From positions 334,166-398,165 of the forward strand of contig NZ_FQVA01000003.1 of assembly GCF_900129095.1 (NCBI RefSeq): a stretch of 64,000 nucleotides of DNA, written 5' to 3'. Both the position numbers and the translations under genes were made by a program. The notes beneath the pieces are model-generated. The model worked only from the letters and a program-made list of their open reading frames with translations. It ran no database searches and was not told where the DNA came from. This DNA comes from Microbulbifer donghaiensis (GTDB lineage Bacteria > Pseudomonadota > Gammaproteobacteria > Pseudomonadales > Cellvibrionaceae). Positions 47,952 through 57,265 of this stretch are shown here, piece by piece (the first letter of the stretch is position 1; the number at the start of each line of letters is the position of its first letter).

Positions 47952-48263
47952 TTAGCGGAATCCATGCCTCTTATCGCGTGGACTTTTTCCCCCGTTGATA
48001 CGCTTAAACTCTTCGATATCCCTTTCTTCTTGGCTCACATGAGTGATTCGCAAGACGACAACCCAGAGAAAAATCAGCGGCAGTATCGCGACATAGATAA
48101 CATACTCAACTTTTCCGGCTGCCATAGGTAAGAGTGTGGTTATCTCGTGAACCACCATTCGAGAAAGGTAATCCTGATGGCCCGAAGCACCCGCCACAAT
48201 GAGCACGTAAAATGTACTGATAAATACGGTCAGGGTGCGAACAACTTTTCTGTATTTCTTCAT
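47952..48263 (-). CDS. Small membrane protein of unknown function
   Basis: A 103-residue protein with two membrane helices (about 8-28 and 58-78) and a basic, hydrophilic C-terminal tail. I chose ATG 48263 (MKKYRKVVRTLTVF). The open frame extends to 48359 and includes the peptide AGPNSRGYGL, which is repeated inside HemW. The base composition is visibly more AT-rich than the flanking conserved genes. No family is recognised. Confidence 0.55.
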   Translation of the reverse strand: MKKYRKVVRTLTVFISTFYVLIVAGASGHQDYLSRMVVHEITTLLPMAAGKVEYVIYVAILPLIFLWVVVLRITHVSQEERDIEEFKRINGGKSPRDKRHGFR

Positions 48264-48386
48264 ATTGATCTTACTGTCCGCCAGCGGACCGACTAAAACG
48301 CAACCTAAGCCATACCCCCGGGAGTTCGGCCCGGCTGTCTCGATAACCGACATATTCACCTACCCGGGGAATACGCCCGCTTCTTC

Positions 48387-49850
48387 CTATAAGCCTAACT
48401 TCGACCAGATCTCATCGACCTTCTTCACCACCGCCTCATCTCGCTCGATGGGGCGGCCCCATTCCCGCGTGGTTTCCCCCTCCCATTTATTGGTGGCATC
48501 GAAGCCAATTTTGGAGCCGAGACCTGAGACAGGCGAAGCGAAGTCGAGATAGTCGATAGGGGTGTTTTCGACCATCACAGTGTCGCGCGCCGGGTCCATG
48601 CGCGTGGTCATGGCCCAGACCACGTCTTTCCAGTCGCGTGCATTGACGTCGTCGTCGGTGACGATGACGAACTTGGTGTACATGAACTGGCGCAGGAAGG
48701 ACCAGACCCCCATCATTACGCGCTTGGCATGGCCTGCGTACTGCTTCTTCATGGTGACGACCGCCAGCCGGTAAGAGCAGCCTTCCGGCGGCAGATAGAA
48801 ATCGACGATTTCCGGAAACTGCTTCTGCAGTATCGGTACGAACACCTCGTTCAGCGCTTCGCCGAGTACCGCCGGTTCGTCCGGCGGGCGACCCGTGTAG
48901 GTGCTGTGGTAAATGGGGTCTTTGCGGTGGGTAATCTTTTCGACGGTAAAGACGGGGAAGCGATCCACCTCATTGTAATAGCCGGTATGGTCGCCGTAGG
49001 GACCCTCGTCGGCCATATCGTCGGGATAGATGAATCCCTCCAGCACGTATTCGGCACTGGCCGGCACCTGCAGGTCGCTCAGGGTCGCCTCGGCGACTTC
49101 CGTCTTGTCACCGCGCAACAGCCCGGCGAAGGCGTACTCCGACAATGTATCGGGCACCGGCGTCACTGCACCGAGGATCGTGGCCGGATCGGCGCCCAGG
49201 GCAACTGCGACCGGATAGGGTTCACCCGGGTGCTTTTGGCACCAGTCGCGAAAATCCAGTGCCCCGCCGCGGTGCGACAACCAGCGCATGATCAGGCGGT
49301 TCTTGCCGATCAGCTGCATGCGGTAGATGCCGAGGTTCTGCCGTTTCTTTTCCGGCCCGCGGGTGATGACCAGCGGCCAGGTTACCAGCGGCGCGGCGTC
49401 GCCGGGCCAGCAGGTCTGGATCGGCAGCCGGGAGAGGTCTACTTCGTCACCGTCCAGCGCAACCTGCTGGCAGGCCGCATTGCGCACCACCTTCGGCCCC
49501 ATATTGAGCACCTGCTTGAACACCGGCAGTTTCTCCCAGGCATCGCGCAGGTTTTCCGGCGGCTGAGGCTCTTTCAGGAATGCGAGCAATTCGCCGACTT
49601 CGCGCAACTCGCTGACGCTGTTGCGACCCATGCCCAGCGCGACCCGCTCCGGGGTGCCAAACAGGTTGGCCAGTACCGGGGTATCAAAACCGACGGGATT
49701 TTCGAACAGAAGCGCGGGACCGCCGGCGCGCAGCACGCGATCGGCGATTTCCGTCATTTCCAGGTTGGGATCGACGGGGTGTTGGATGCGTTTGAGCAGG
49801 CCGCGCTTTTCCAGCAGCTTGATAAAGTCACGCAGGTCTTTGTATTTCAT
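48387..49850 (-). CDS. ubiD: 3-octaprenyl-4-hydroxybenzoate decarboxylase UbiD
   Basis: Removes the carboxyl group in ubiquinone synthesis using prenylated FMN. The 487 residues are typical of the family (497 in E. coli). Recognisable segments are [17 protein letters not shown] at the N-terminus, [17 protein letters not shown], the [17 protein letters not shown] region with catalytic acids, and the C-terminal [12 protein letters not shown]. The flavin-prenyltransferase gene ubiX is not in the window. The order ubiD-rho-trxA is conserved in Pseudomonas. Confidence 0.96.
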   Translation of the reverse strand: MKYKDLRDFIKLLEKRGLLKRIQHPVDPNLEMTEIADRVLRAGGPALLFENPVGFDTPVLANLFGTPERVALGMGRNSVSELREVGELLAFLKEPQPPENLRDAWEKLPVFKQVLNMGPKVVRNAACQQVALDGDEVDLSRLPIQTCWPGDAAPLVTWPLVITRGPEKKRQNLGIYRMQLIGKNRLIMRWLSHRGGALDFRDWCQKHPGEPYPVAVALGADPATILGAVTPVPDTLSEYAFAGLLRGDKTEVAEATLSDLQVPASAEYVLEGFIYPDDMADEGPYGDHTGYYNEVDRFPVFTVEKITHRKDPIYHSTYTGRPPDEPAVLGEALNEVFVPILQKQFPEIVDFYLPPEGCSYRLAVVTMKKQYAGHAKRVMMGVWSFLRQFMYTKFVIVTDDDVNARDWKDVVWAMTTRMDPARDTVMVENTPIDYLDFASPVSGLGSKIGFDATNKWEGETTREWGRPIERDEAVVKKVDEIWSKLGL

Positions 49851-50011
49851 GCTTTACCGGGCAGAGATGTCAAAATCAGTGCGCAGTGTAAAACAGCGGG
49901 GACAAAATGGGGAATGGCGCCCTTGAGAGAAGGGTGCAGAACAGAGGAGTTTTGTAGAAACGGCCCGCGGCAGGCGCCGCGAACCGTTAAAAATTTTAAG
50001 CTGGGGACAGC

Positions 50012-50290
50012 TTAGAAGCGGGGACGACGCGGACGATCACCACGATCTTCGCGCGGCTTGGCTTCGTTAACACGGATGTTACGGCCAGACAGCGGCTTGT
50101 CGTTCATCTCTTCGATCGCTTTACGCGCTTCGTCGTCGTTCGGCATTTCTACGAAACCAAAGCCCTTAGAACGGCCAGTCTCACGGTCAGTAATAACAGT
50201 AGCCCGAGAGATTTCTCCGAACGCAGCGAATGCTTCATTCAAGTCGTCAGAGGTAACGCCGTAGGCCAGATTTCCAATATAGATATTCAC
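50012..50290 (-). CDS. Small RNA-binding protein (single RRM)
   Basis: A 92-residue protein made almost entirely of one RNA-recognition motif. RNP2 is IYIGNL (about 3-8) and RNP1 is KGFGFVEM (about 42-49). An Arg/Asp/Pro-rich tail (EDRGDRPRRPRF) follows. Such proteins bind RNA and are often cold-induced. The start is GTG with GAGAAC upstream. A near-consensus promoter about 160 bp upstream gives a long, structured leader, which fits cold-shock-type control. Confidence 0.9.
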   Translation of the reverse strand: MNIYIGNLAYGVTSDDLNEAFAAFGEISRATVITDRETGRSKGFGFVEMPNDDEARKAIEEMNDKPLSGRNIRVNEAKPREDRGDRPRRPRF

Positions 50291-50330
50291 AAAAAGTTCT
50301 CACTAGAGTATGTGGGCTGTCGTGCAGTCA

Positions 50331-50366
50331 CAAATGGATAACCAGCTCCACCAGATCATCCATTTG
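50331..50366. repeat. Inverted repeat in the leader of the RRM gene
   Basis: Perfect 9-bp arms (50331-50339 and 50358-50366) surround an 18-nt loop that can pair further (CTGG/CCAG). It lies about 40 nt before the GTG start, inside the predicted leader RNA, and could control translation. Confidence 0.6.
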
Positions 50367-50452
50367 AGATTGGTCGTTTGTCGGGAGAACCCGGGACCAA
50401 TTCGGTCGGGCGTCGATTCGTACAGTACATATGCAGCGCCGCGATGTGGCCC

Positions 50453-50481
50453 TTTATATGCCTTACGGCACGCCTTTTCAA
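50453..50481 (-). promoter_or_regulatory. Sigma70-type promoter for the RRM gene
   Basis: On the minus strand TTGAAA (50476-50481) and TATAAA (50453-50458) are separated by exactly 17 bp; each matches five of six consensus positions. A start near 50446 gives a leader of about 155 nt. It lies between the rho terminator and the gene. Confidence 0.75.
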
Positions 50482-50525
50482 CTGAATTCGGCGCAATTTA
50501 CCGCCTTATTCAGTTTCTAATACAA

Positions 50526-50552
50526 AACCGGCGCCACTCTGTGACGCCGGTT
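50526..50552 (-). terminator. Intrinsic terminator after rho
   Basis: A stem of AACCGGCG/CGCCGGTT with an 11-nt loop lies about 12 bp beyond the rho stop, followed on the minus strand by TTGTATTAG. The T run is short, but the hairpin is strong. Confidence 0.75.
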
Positions 50553-50563
50553 ATATATGAAGA

Positions 50564-51823
<1,260 letters not shown>

Positions 51824-52133
51824 ACCAATTGCTTTATTAAGGTTTCTGTATCAATTGGCGCGGACGCGCCCGGAATTTTTGAGGAGGGGTTAGGAATTTG
51901 GGAATTTGCTCGTTTCTGCCCACAAACACTGCAGTGCCATTTCCTGTCGGCCGCGCGAAAGCTCTGGGGAACTCATAATCTGCTCTTTACTGAAATTAGG
52001 TCGAGCAGCATTCGTTACGGATAAGTTCAACTCGAGGAGTTTGCGCGCCGGGGAAGGTCAGAGACCGTGCGGGGGGGCGTCTTTGCCAGCTCGTCGATTC
52101 CGACTCGCTGGAGTACATTCAAGATTACAAGCC

Positions 52134-52162
52134 AGTATAACGGCTGTTTTCCATCCTGCAAA
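52134..52162 (-). promoter_or_regulatory. Candidate rho promoter
   Basis: Minus-strand TTTGCA (52157-52162) and TATACT (52134-52139) are 17 bp apart; the -10 box matches five of six consensus positions. The -35 overlaps the trxA hairpin. It would give a rho leader of about 300 nt. Confidence 0.45.
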
Positions 52163-52187
52163 GGGTATTTGCCCCTTCGCAGGATGG
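52151..52187 (-). terminator. Strong hairpin after trxA
   Basis: Arms of 15 bp with one mismatch (CCATCCTGC then AAGGG, pairing with CCCTT then GCAGGATGG) surround a short loop, 12 bp beyond the trxA stop. No T run follows on the minus strand, so it may protect the 3' end rather than terminate alone. Confidence 0.6.
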
Positions 52188-52199
52188 TTAATTCCGGCC

Positions 52200-52529
52200 T
52201 TACAGCTGGCTGTCGATGAATTCGGTCAGCTGGGCGCGGGACAGGGCGCCAACCTTGGTACCTTCGACGTTACCGCCCTTGAACAGCAGGAGGGTCGGGA
52301 TACCGCGCACATTGTACTTGGCCGGAGTTTCCTTGTTGGCATCCACGTCAACTTTGACGATCTTCAGCTTTTCGCCATAGTGACCGGCCAGGTCGTCCAG
52401 TACCGGAGCAATCATCTTGCAGGGACCGCACCACTGCGCCCAGAAATCCACCAGCACCGGACCCTCAGCCTTGAGTACCTCTGCTTCAAATTCGGCGTCG
52501 GATACATTGACGATTGAATGCTCGCTCAT
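52200..52529 (-). CDS. trxA: Thioredoxin 1
   Basis: A general protein disulfide reductase in the cytoplasm. The start MSEHSIVNVSDAEF at 52529 has AGGAAAG upstream and gives 109 residues; the longer open frame to 52667 is not needed. The active site is WCGPC (about residues 33-37) and the cis-proline segment RGIPTLLLF is present. The order trxA-rho is conserved across gammaproteobacteria. Confidence 0.98.
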   Translation of the reverse strand: MSEHSIVNVSDAEFEAEVLKAEGPVLVDFWAQWCGPCKMIAPVLDDLAGHYGEKLKIVKVDVDANKETPAKYNVRGIPTLLLFKGGNVEGTKVGALSRAQLTEFIDSQL

Positions 52530-52684
52530 ATTACTTTCCTGTTCTCTTGTCTCTTCTTGGGTTAGCCGGTGCGGTGTCGACCGCATCGCGTCATGATAAG
52601 GACTGCGGGGGCGCAGCCGCAAGACGCCGGTTTCCCGGTAGATGGGGGCGCCGTCGCGGACATTCAAGGCCTGCCAGGCAGACG

Positions 52685-53953
52685 TCAGGGCTGCTCCAGA
52701 AAACGCTGCAGGATCTCATCAAGATAGTCGAAGCCGAAGGCACTGGCGGCAATGCGCCGCTCCAGCGGCTGCACCAGCTCCATGGCCTGCAGCGCCGGCC
52801 AATTCTTCTCCAGGGCTGCCAGCGGCAGGCCGGTATGGCGGCTGAATAATTGCACCGGCACCCCCGCCACCAGGCGCAGTGCATTCATCAGGAACTCCAG
52901 CGGCAGGTCTTCGCGCTCAATATCGTCGCAGTGCGGCGGCGCCATCTCACTGTGAATCAGCCCCACACTGCCCTGCTCCGCCGCTGCCGCGGCCAGATAG
53001 TGCCGCGGCGCCCGGGTGCGGCGGCTGCGCAATATCCGCCCCTCGTCCGGCAGGGTCACTTTGCCGTGCGCCCCGGCGCCGATCCCCAGATAGTCGCCGA
53101 AAGCCCAGTAGTTCAAGTTGTGGCGCGACTCCAGCCCGGTGCGCGCATAGGCGGAAACCTCGTAGCGCGGATAGCCCTGGCTCGCGAGGTAGTCGCGGCC
53201 AGTGCCCTGCATGCTGGCGATCAACGCCGACCCCGGGGTAACCGGCGGCGCGCTGTAAAAAGCGGTGTTGGGCTCGATCGTCAGCTGGTACCAGGAGATA
53301 TGCTCCGGCTCGAGCGATACCGCGCGCCGCAGATCCGTCAGCGCCTCCTCTTCGGTCTGTTCCGGCAAACCGTGCATCAGATCCAGGTTGATATTGTCGA
53401 AGCCGGCGCGGCGCGCCATGTCCACGGCACCTATGGCCTCGTCGCCACTGTGAATACGCCCCAGGTTCACCAGTTGCCGCGGTTCGAAACTCTGCACGCC
53501 GATGGACAGCCGGTTGACCCCCGCCGCCCGGTAACCGGAAAACTTCTCCTGCTCAAAGGTGCCGGGATTCGCCTCCAGGGTAATCTCGATATCGGGCTCG
53601 AAGCCTACTGACTTCTCCGCCAGCTCCAGAATCGCGCCGATGGCGGCCGGCGAAAACAGGCTCGGCGTGCCGCCGCCGAAGAAGATCGAGCGCAGCTTGC
53701 GCCCCTGCGCCCAGGGTAACTGACTGTGCAGGTCCCGCCGCAACTGTGCGACGTATTCCACTTCCGGCAGACCGTAGCCCGAGGAGTTGGGCCCCGCGGC
53801 CTCGTGGGAACTGGCGGCTACCTGGTGAGAGTTAGCGCCTGCGGCCACCTGGTGAGAGTTGAAGTCGCAGTAGGGGCATTTGCGCACACACCAGGGGATA
53901 TGCACATAGAGGCTCAGCGGTGGCAGCTGCGACTGCGCACTGGCTTCAGACAA
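52685..53953 (-). CDS. hemW: Heme chaperone HemW (radical SAM)
   Basis: A radical SAM protein related to HemN that binds and transfers heme rather than oxidising coproporphyrinogen. Its 422 residues exceed the usual 375-385. The 4Fe-4S motif is CVRKCPYC (about 22-29), with [12 protein letters not shown] and [11 protein letters not shown] after it. Between the cluster motif and the first helix lies an insert of roughly 20-25 residues with internal repeats ([16 protein letters not shown]) ending in [11 protein letters not shown]. The insert is not known to me in HemW elsewhere. The ATG overlaps the rdgB stop. Confidence 0.95.
   Translation of the reverse strand: MSEASAQSQLPPLSLYVHIPWCVRKCPYCDFNSHQVAAGANSHQVAASSHEAAGPNSSGYGLPEVEYVAQLRRDLHSQLPWAQGRKLRSIFFGGGTPSLFSPAAIGAILELAEKSVGFEPDIEITLEANPGTFEQEKFSGYRAAGVNRLSIGVQSFEPRQLVNLGRIHSGDEAIGAVDMARRAGFDNINLDLMHGLPEQTEEEALTDLRRAVSLEPEHISWYQLTIEPNTAFYSAPPVTPGSALIASMQGTGRDYLASQGYPRYEVSAYARTGLESRHNLNYWAFGDYLGIGAGAHGKVTLPDEGRILRSRRTRAPRHYLAAAAAEQGSVGLIHSEMAPPHCDDIEREDLPLEFLMNALRLVAGVPVQLFSRHTGLPLAALEKNWPALQAMELVQPLERRIAASAFGFDYLDEILQRFLEQP
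53796..53860. repeat. Short tandem repeats inside hemW
   Basis: Two 20-bp copies (53814-53833 and 53841-53860) match at 19 of 20 positions with a 27-bp period. A degenerate third copy lies at about 53796-53812. All are in frame and encode the repeated NSHQVAA-type insert. Confidence 0.85.
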
Positions 53954-54563
53954 GATCGCCGCCCTGCATGCGCTCCCGCCACAGGGTCGCGAACTGCGCT
54001 ACCGCCTGGGCCCGGTGACTGAGCCGGTTCTTAACTTCCCGCGCCAGCTGGGCGGAAGTCATCCCCTCGGATTCAACAAAGAACAGCGGATCATAGCCAA
54101 AACCCTGTTCGCCGGCGGGTTCCCGCAGGATGCGGCCGGACCACCGGGCGGTGCACACCAGGGGCACCGGATCGTCGTGACGGCGCACGAAGGCCAGTGC
54201 GCAATGGAAACTAGCGGTGCGGCGTTCATCCGGCACGTCTTGCAGGGCCTGCAGCAACTTGCGGTTATTCTCCGTATCGGAGGCCGCGGGCCCGGCGTAG
54301 CGCGCGGAATAGATCCCGGGAGCGCCGCCCAGCACATCCACCGCGAGACCTGAGTCGTCCGCCAAGGCCGGCAGCCCGCTGATTCGACTGGCGTGGCGTG
54401 CCTTGATCAGGGCGTTTTCGATAAAACTGAGGCCGGTCTCTTCGGCGTCCGATACCTCGAACTCCGACTGGGGCACCACCTGGATATCCCAGTTGGCGAA
54501 CAGTTGCGAGAACTCTCTCAGCTTGCCGGCGTTACCGCTGGCCAGCACAATTTTTTTTGTCAT
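53946..54563 (-). CDS. rdgB: dITP/XTP pyrophosphatase (RdgB/HAM1)
   Basis: Cleans the nucleotide pool by hydrolysing dITP, ITP and XTP to monophosphates. The 205 residues begin with [19 protein letters not shown], the conserved nucleotide-binding segment. [26 protein letters not shown] and the C-terminal LSHRAQA are also characteristic. The stop overlaps hemW, so the two are co-translated. The pairing rdgB-hemW is conserved in Pseudomonas. Confidence 0.97.
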   Translation of the reverse strand: MTKKIVLASGNAGKLREFSQLFANWDIQVVPQSEFEVSDAEETGLSFIENALIKARHASRISGLPALADDSGLAVDVLGGAPGIYSARYAGPAASDTENNRKLLQALQDVPDERRTASFHCALAFVRRHDDPVPLVCTARWSGRILREPAGEQGFGYDPLFFVESEGMTSAQLAREVKNRLSHRAQAVAQFATLWRERMQGGDLV

Positions 54564-54579
54564 GGGTTGCCAATGAAAA

Positions 54580-54636
54580 CGCGGGCTCTCGGCCCGCGGT
54601 CAGTGTTGGAGTTGTCGCGACCCGCCAGCTGGCGGG
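54580..54636. repeat. Two perfect hairpins between DUF4426 gene and rdgB
   Basis: The first is CGCGGGC/GCCCGCG with a 5-nt loop (54580-54598). The second is an uninterrupted 16-bp palindrome, CCCGCCAGCTGGCGGG (54621-54636). Both lie in the 85-bp gap within the presumed operon. Confidence 0.8.
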
Positions 54637-54648
54637 CCGCCGTATCAT

Positions 54649-55101
54649 TCACTCTTTTTCCAGCTTGCGCCGGAAACTGATGGTTTCGGTTTTTCCGTTG
54701 GGCAGCTTCAGTTCGATATTGAAAGTCAGCGTCTCCTCATCCTCGAAACGCAGCGGCGCCAGATAATAGACCGCATCTCCCTCGCGAATTTCCATGAATT
54801 TCAGCGGCCGGGACTGCTGGATCAGGTTGGTGGCAGTGCCACTCATCTCTGAACTCAGGCCGTGTTTGCCGCCCACCTTCTCCACTACCGAGACATTCAC
54901 GAAAGCCCGGTCCTTGGCGCGCGCCAGCTGGTAGGTCTGCGCGATCTCGGGCTTGATGAATTCGCTGTTGAACACCGAGTAAATCACCCGGTAATCGCCG
55001 AAGTCCTCGTGGCTCTTGATGATTTTGGCTTCCTGCGCGGCCGCACTGGCAGCCCAAAAGAGCAGCGCCACTGTGGCAGCTGCGGCTAGGATGCGTTTCA
55101 C
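54649..55101 (-). CDS. DUF4426 periplasmic protein
   Basis: A 150-residue exported protein with a signal peptide ending near ASAAAQ (about 1-23). The mature part is beta-rich (YRVIYSVFNSEFIKPEIAQTY, LTFNIELKLPNGKTETISF). The family is found next to metW/rdgB in Pseudomonas and relatives, and its function is unknown. It lies between rdgB and metW, with hairpins in both gaps. Confidence 0.85.
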   Translation of the reverse strand: MKRILAAAATVALLFWAASAAAQEAKIIKSHEDFGDYRVIYSVFNSEFIKPEIAQTYQLARAKDRAFVNVSVVEKVGGKHGLSSEMSGTATNLIQQSRPLKFMEIREGDAVYYLAPLRFEDEETLTFNIELKLPNGKTETISFRRKLEKE

Positions 55102-55143
55102 ACTTCACCTCCTGTCATTTTCGAAGAGGCCCACGAATTGCAC

Positions 55144-55274
55144 CGAGGCGGCACACGGATGCGCCGCTCGTGGCCGAAGGCCAGCGCGAGCCCGTGAAAT
55201 GCCAGCAGACTCGCGTGTCTGCGCCCGCTTTTGACGGACGACGCATGCATTTTTCAGGGATGAAAAGTGCATGC
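55144..55274. repeat. Hairpin cluster between metW and the DUF4426 gene
   Basis: Three hairpins occupy the gap: a bulged CGAG-CGGC/GCCG-CTCG stem with GGATG in its loop (55144-55170), GCAGAC/GTCTGC (55205-55222, perfect) and a 13-bp stem with one wobble pair and loop AGGGAT (55243-55274). Confidence 0.8.
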
Positions 55275-55288
55275 CCTAGGTAAAAAGT

Positions 55289-55882
55289 TTAGCGAGTCAG
55301 GTGATAGATCGCCGTCTCGCCGAATAGATTGGGCAGAATATCCTTGAAAAGTCCGCTGACCTTGGATTCAGATACTACTTGGCGATGCAGAATTGTCCAA
55401 TTGTTCTCACGACTGAGCACTTCGAAGTCGCGGAAAGTACAAAAGTGAATATTAGGTGTGTCGTACCACTCATAAGGTAATAGATCCGATACCGGCATGC
55501 GCCCGGAAAACGCCAGGTGCCAACGCGCCTTCCACTGACCGAAGTTCGGGAAGGTGATGATGCATTCACGCCCCACCCGCAGCATTTCGCGTACCACCAG
55601 GTGCGGCTGGCGCAAGGTCTGCAGCGCCTGGGTCATGACCACCGTGTCGAAACTGTCGTCGGCAAAATTGCCGAGACCGGCATCCAGGTTCTGCTCCACA
55701 ACATTGACGCCGCGCAGCAGGCAGCGCTCGATCTGCTGCGGATCTATCTCCAGGCCGTAGCCGCGGACCTGCTTGTTTTTGCCCAGCTGCTCCAGCAGGG
55801 TACCGTCGCCGCAGCCCAGGTCGAGCACGCGGGTCTGCGGCGCAATCCAGTTCTGGATGATGTCCAGATCAATACGCATCAA
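55289..55882 (-). CDS. metW: Methionine biosynthesis protein MetW
   Basis: A SAM-dependent methyltransferase-fold protein that is co-transcribed with metX and supports its homoserine acyltransferase function in pseudomonads. The 197 residues include motif I ([15 protein letters not shown], about 20-34), [15 protein letters not shown] and [15 protein letters not shown]. Its ATG overlaps the metX stop. Whether it methylates anything is unsettled. Confidence 0.95.
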   Translation of the reverse strand: MMRIDLDIIQNWIAPQTRVLDLGCGDGTLLEQLGKNKQVRGYGLEIDPQQIERCLLRGVNVVEQNLDAGLGNFADDSFDTVVMTQALQTLRQPHLVVREMLRVGRECIITFPNFGQWKARWHLAFSGRMPVSDLLPYEWYDTPNIHFCTFRDFEVLSRENNWTILHRQVVSESKVSGLFKDILPNLFGETAIYHLTR

Positions 55883-57120
55883 TTCACCTCCCCGGCGGTC
55901 TCGGCGGCCACACCATCCATGTAGGCGCCGAACACCCGCTGGTAGCGCTCGTTCGGCAGCAGGAAGGCGTCGTGGCCCATGGCGGATTCGATCTCCGCGT
56001 AACTGACCGGCAGATTGGCGTGCATCAGCGCATCGACAATTTCCCGCGAGCGGTCCGGAGCGAAACGCCAGTCGGACGTGAAAGCAACCAGCAGGAATTT
56101 ACAGCGCGCCTGGCGGAAGGCCGCCACCGGGTCGTCGCCGTATTCCCGTGCCAGGTCGAAGTAGTCCAGCGCGTGAGTCATCAGGATGTAGGTGTTCGGA
56201 TCGAAACTGGTGGAGAAGGTATCCCCCTGATAGCGCAGGTAACTCTGCACCTGAAACTCCACCTGCTCCTCGACCCCGCGTTCGAAGGTGCCGGAACGCA
56301 GCTCGCGACCGAATTTCTTGCCCAGGCCGTCGTCGGACAGGTAGGTGATGTGGCCGATCATGCGCGCCACCGCCAGGCCTCGCCGCGGCAGTTTGCCCTG
56401 CTCCAGATAGCGACCCCCGCAGAAATCCGGATCCGAGGTGATCGCCTGGCGGGCGGTTTCGTTAAAGGCAATATTCTGTGCCGACAGCTTCAGCGCCGAG
56501 GCGATCACCACGCAGTGGCGCAGCCGCTCGGGATATTCCAGCGACCAGCGCATCGCCTGCATGCCGCCGAGACTGCCGCCCACCACCGCGGCCCACTGCT
56601 CGATGCCGAGCAGGTCGGCCAGGCGTGCCTGGCTGTGCACCCAGTCGCGTGCCCGCAGCGGCGGGAAATCCGGGCCCCAGGGTTTGCCGGTCTGTGGATT
56701 GGTCGAGGCCGGGCCGGTAGAGCCGTGGCAGCCGCCGAGATTGTTCAGCGAGACGACGAAAAACCTGTTTGTATCGATCGGCTTGCCGGGACCTATGTAG
56801 TGATCCCACCAGCCGGGGCGCTTGTCTTCGGGCCGGTGGCGGCCGGCGGCGTGGTGGTGGCCGGACAGCGCATGACAGATCAGCACCGCATTGCTTTTGT
56901 CGGCATTCAGTTCTCCGTAGGTCTCATATACCAGCGTGTAGTCCTGCAGCCTGCGCCCGCAGGCGAGTTCCAGGGGCTCGGTAAAGGTGTGACTCTGCGG
57001 CACCACGATTCCTACCGAATCTGAGCCGACGAAGCCCGGCTCGGCGGAGCCCGGCTCGGCGGAGCCCGGCTCGGCGGAGGCGCGCTTGGCGGAAGACGAA
57101 GAGAGTTTTTCCGTGGACAA
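55879..57120 (-). CDS. metX: Homoserine O-acyltransferase MetX
   Basis: Activates homoserine for methionine synthesis by acetyl or, in Pseudomonas-type enzymes, succinyl transfer. It has the alpha/beta-hydrolase fold with nucleophile Ser in [12 protein letters not shown] and His in MGHDAFLLP; conserved [13 protein letters not shown] is present. The 413 residues exceed the usual 375-380 because of an N-terminal extension with three exact SAEPG repeats. The only in-frame start before the conserved SDSVGIV segment is a TTG at 57120, without a clear ribosome site, so the true start is uncertain. Confidence 0.93.
   Translation of the reverse strand: MSTEKLSSSSAKRASAEPGSAEPGSAEPGFVGSDSVGIVVPQSHTFTEPLELACGRRLQDYTLVYETYGELNADKSNAVLICHALSGHHHAAGRHRPEDKRPGWWDHYIGPGKPIDTNRFFVVSLNNLGGCHGSTGPASTNPQTGKPWGPDFPPLRARDWVHSQARLADLLGIEQWAAVVGGSLGGMQAMRWSLEYPERLRHCVVIASALKLSAQNIAFNETARQAITSDPDFCGGRYLEQGKLPRRGLAVARMIGHITYLSDDGLGKKFGRELRSGTFERGVEEQVEFQVQSYLRYQGDTFSTSFDPNTYILMTHALDYFDLAREYGDDPVAAFRQARCKFLLVAFTSDWRFAPDRSREIVDALMHANLPVSYAEIESAMGHDAFLLPNERYQRVFGAYMDGVAAETAGEVN
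57031..57090. repeat. 15-bp tandem repeat at the start of metX
   Basis: Four units begin at 57031, 57046, 57061 and 57076. The middle two are identical, the first has one change and the fourth is degenerate. In frame they encode SAEPG three times. The copy number could vary between strains. Confidence 0.9.
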
Positions 57121-57223
57121 GGCAGTAGCGTCTGTTTGAACTTATCGGGAATTGGCGATTGGAAGACCGGCAAGTGTACGGGAGCGCCGCGGCGTAACAC
57201 AAATATATGCAGCCGGAACAAGC

Positions 57224-57252
57224 ACAAAGCCCGCCGATCTGGCGGGCTTTGT
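57224..57252. terminator. Perfect 12-bp hairpin between metX and the GTPase gene
   Basis: ACAAAGCCCGCC pairs perfectly with GGCGGGCTTTGT around a 5-nt loop. It lies just past the stop of the dynamin-like gene and before metX, both on the minus strand. It is probably an intrinsic terminator that separates the two units. Confidence 0.8.
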
Positions 57253-57265
57253 AGGCGGCTTCTGG

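Larger units (their letters stand above)
51824..52199. other. 376-bp trxA-rho intergenic region (rho leader)
   Basis: No gene is supportable. In the direction of transcription (minus) the region holds the trxA hairpin (52151-52187), a promoter-like pair (52134-52162), a run of seven C near 52075, and a C/A-rich, G-poor segment (about 51870-51909, with CCCAAATTCCTAACCCCTCC). A CCAATTG/CAATTGG inverted repeat (51826-51859) lies next to the rho start. Confidence 0.7.
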
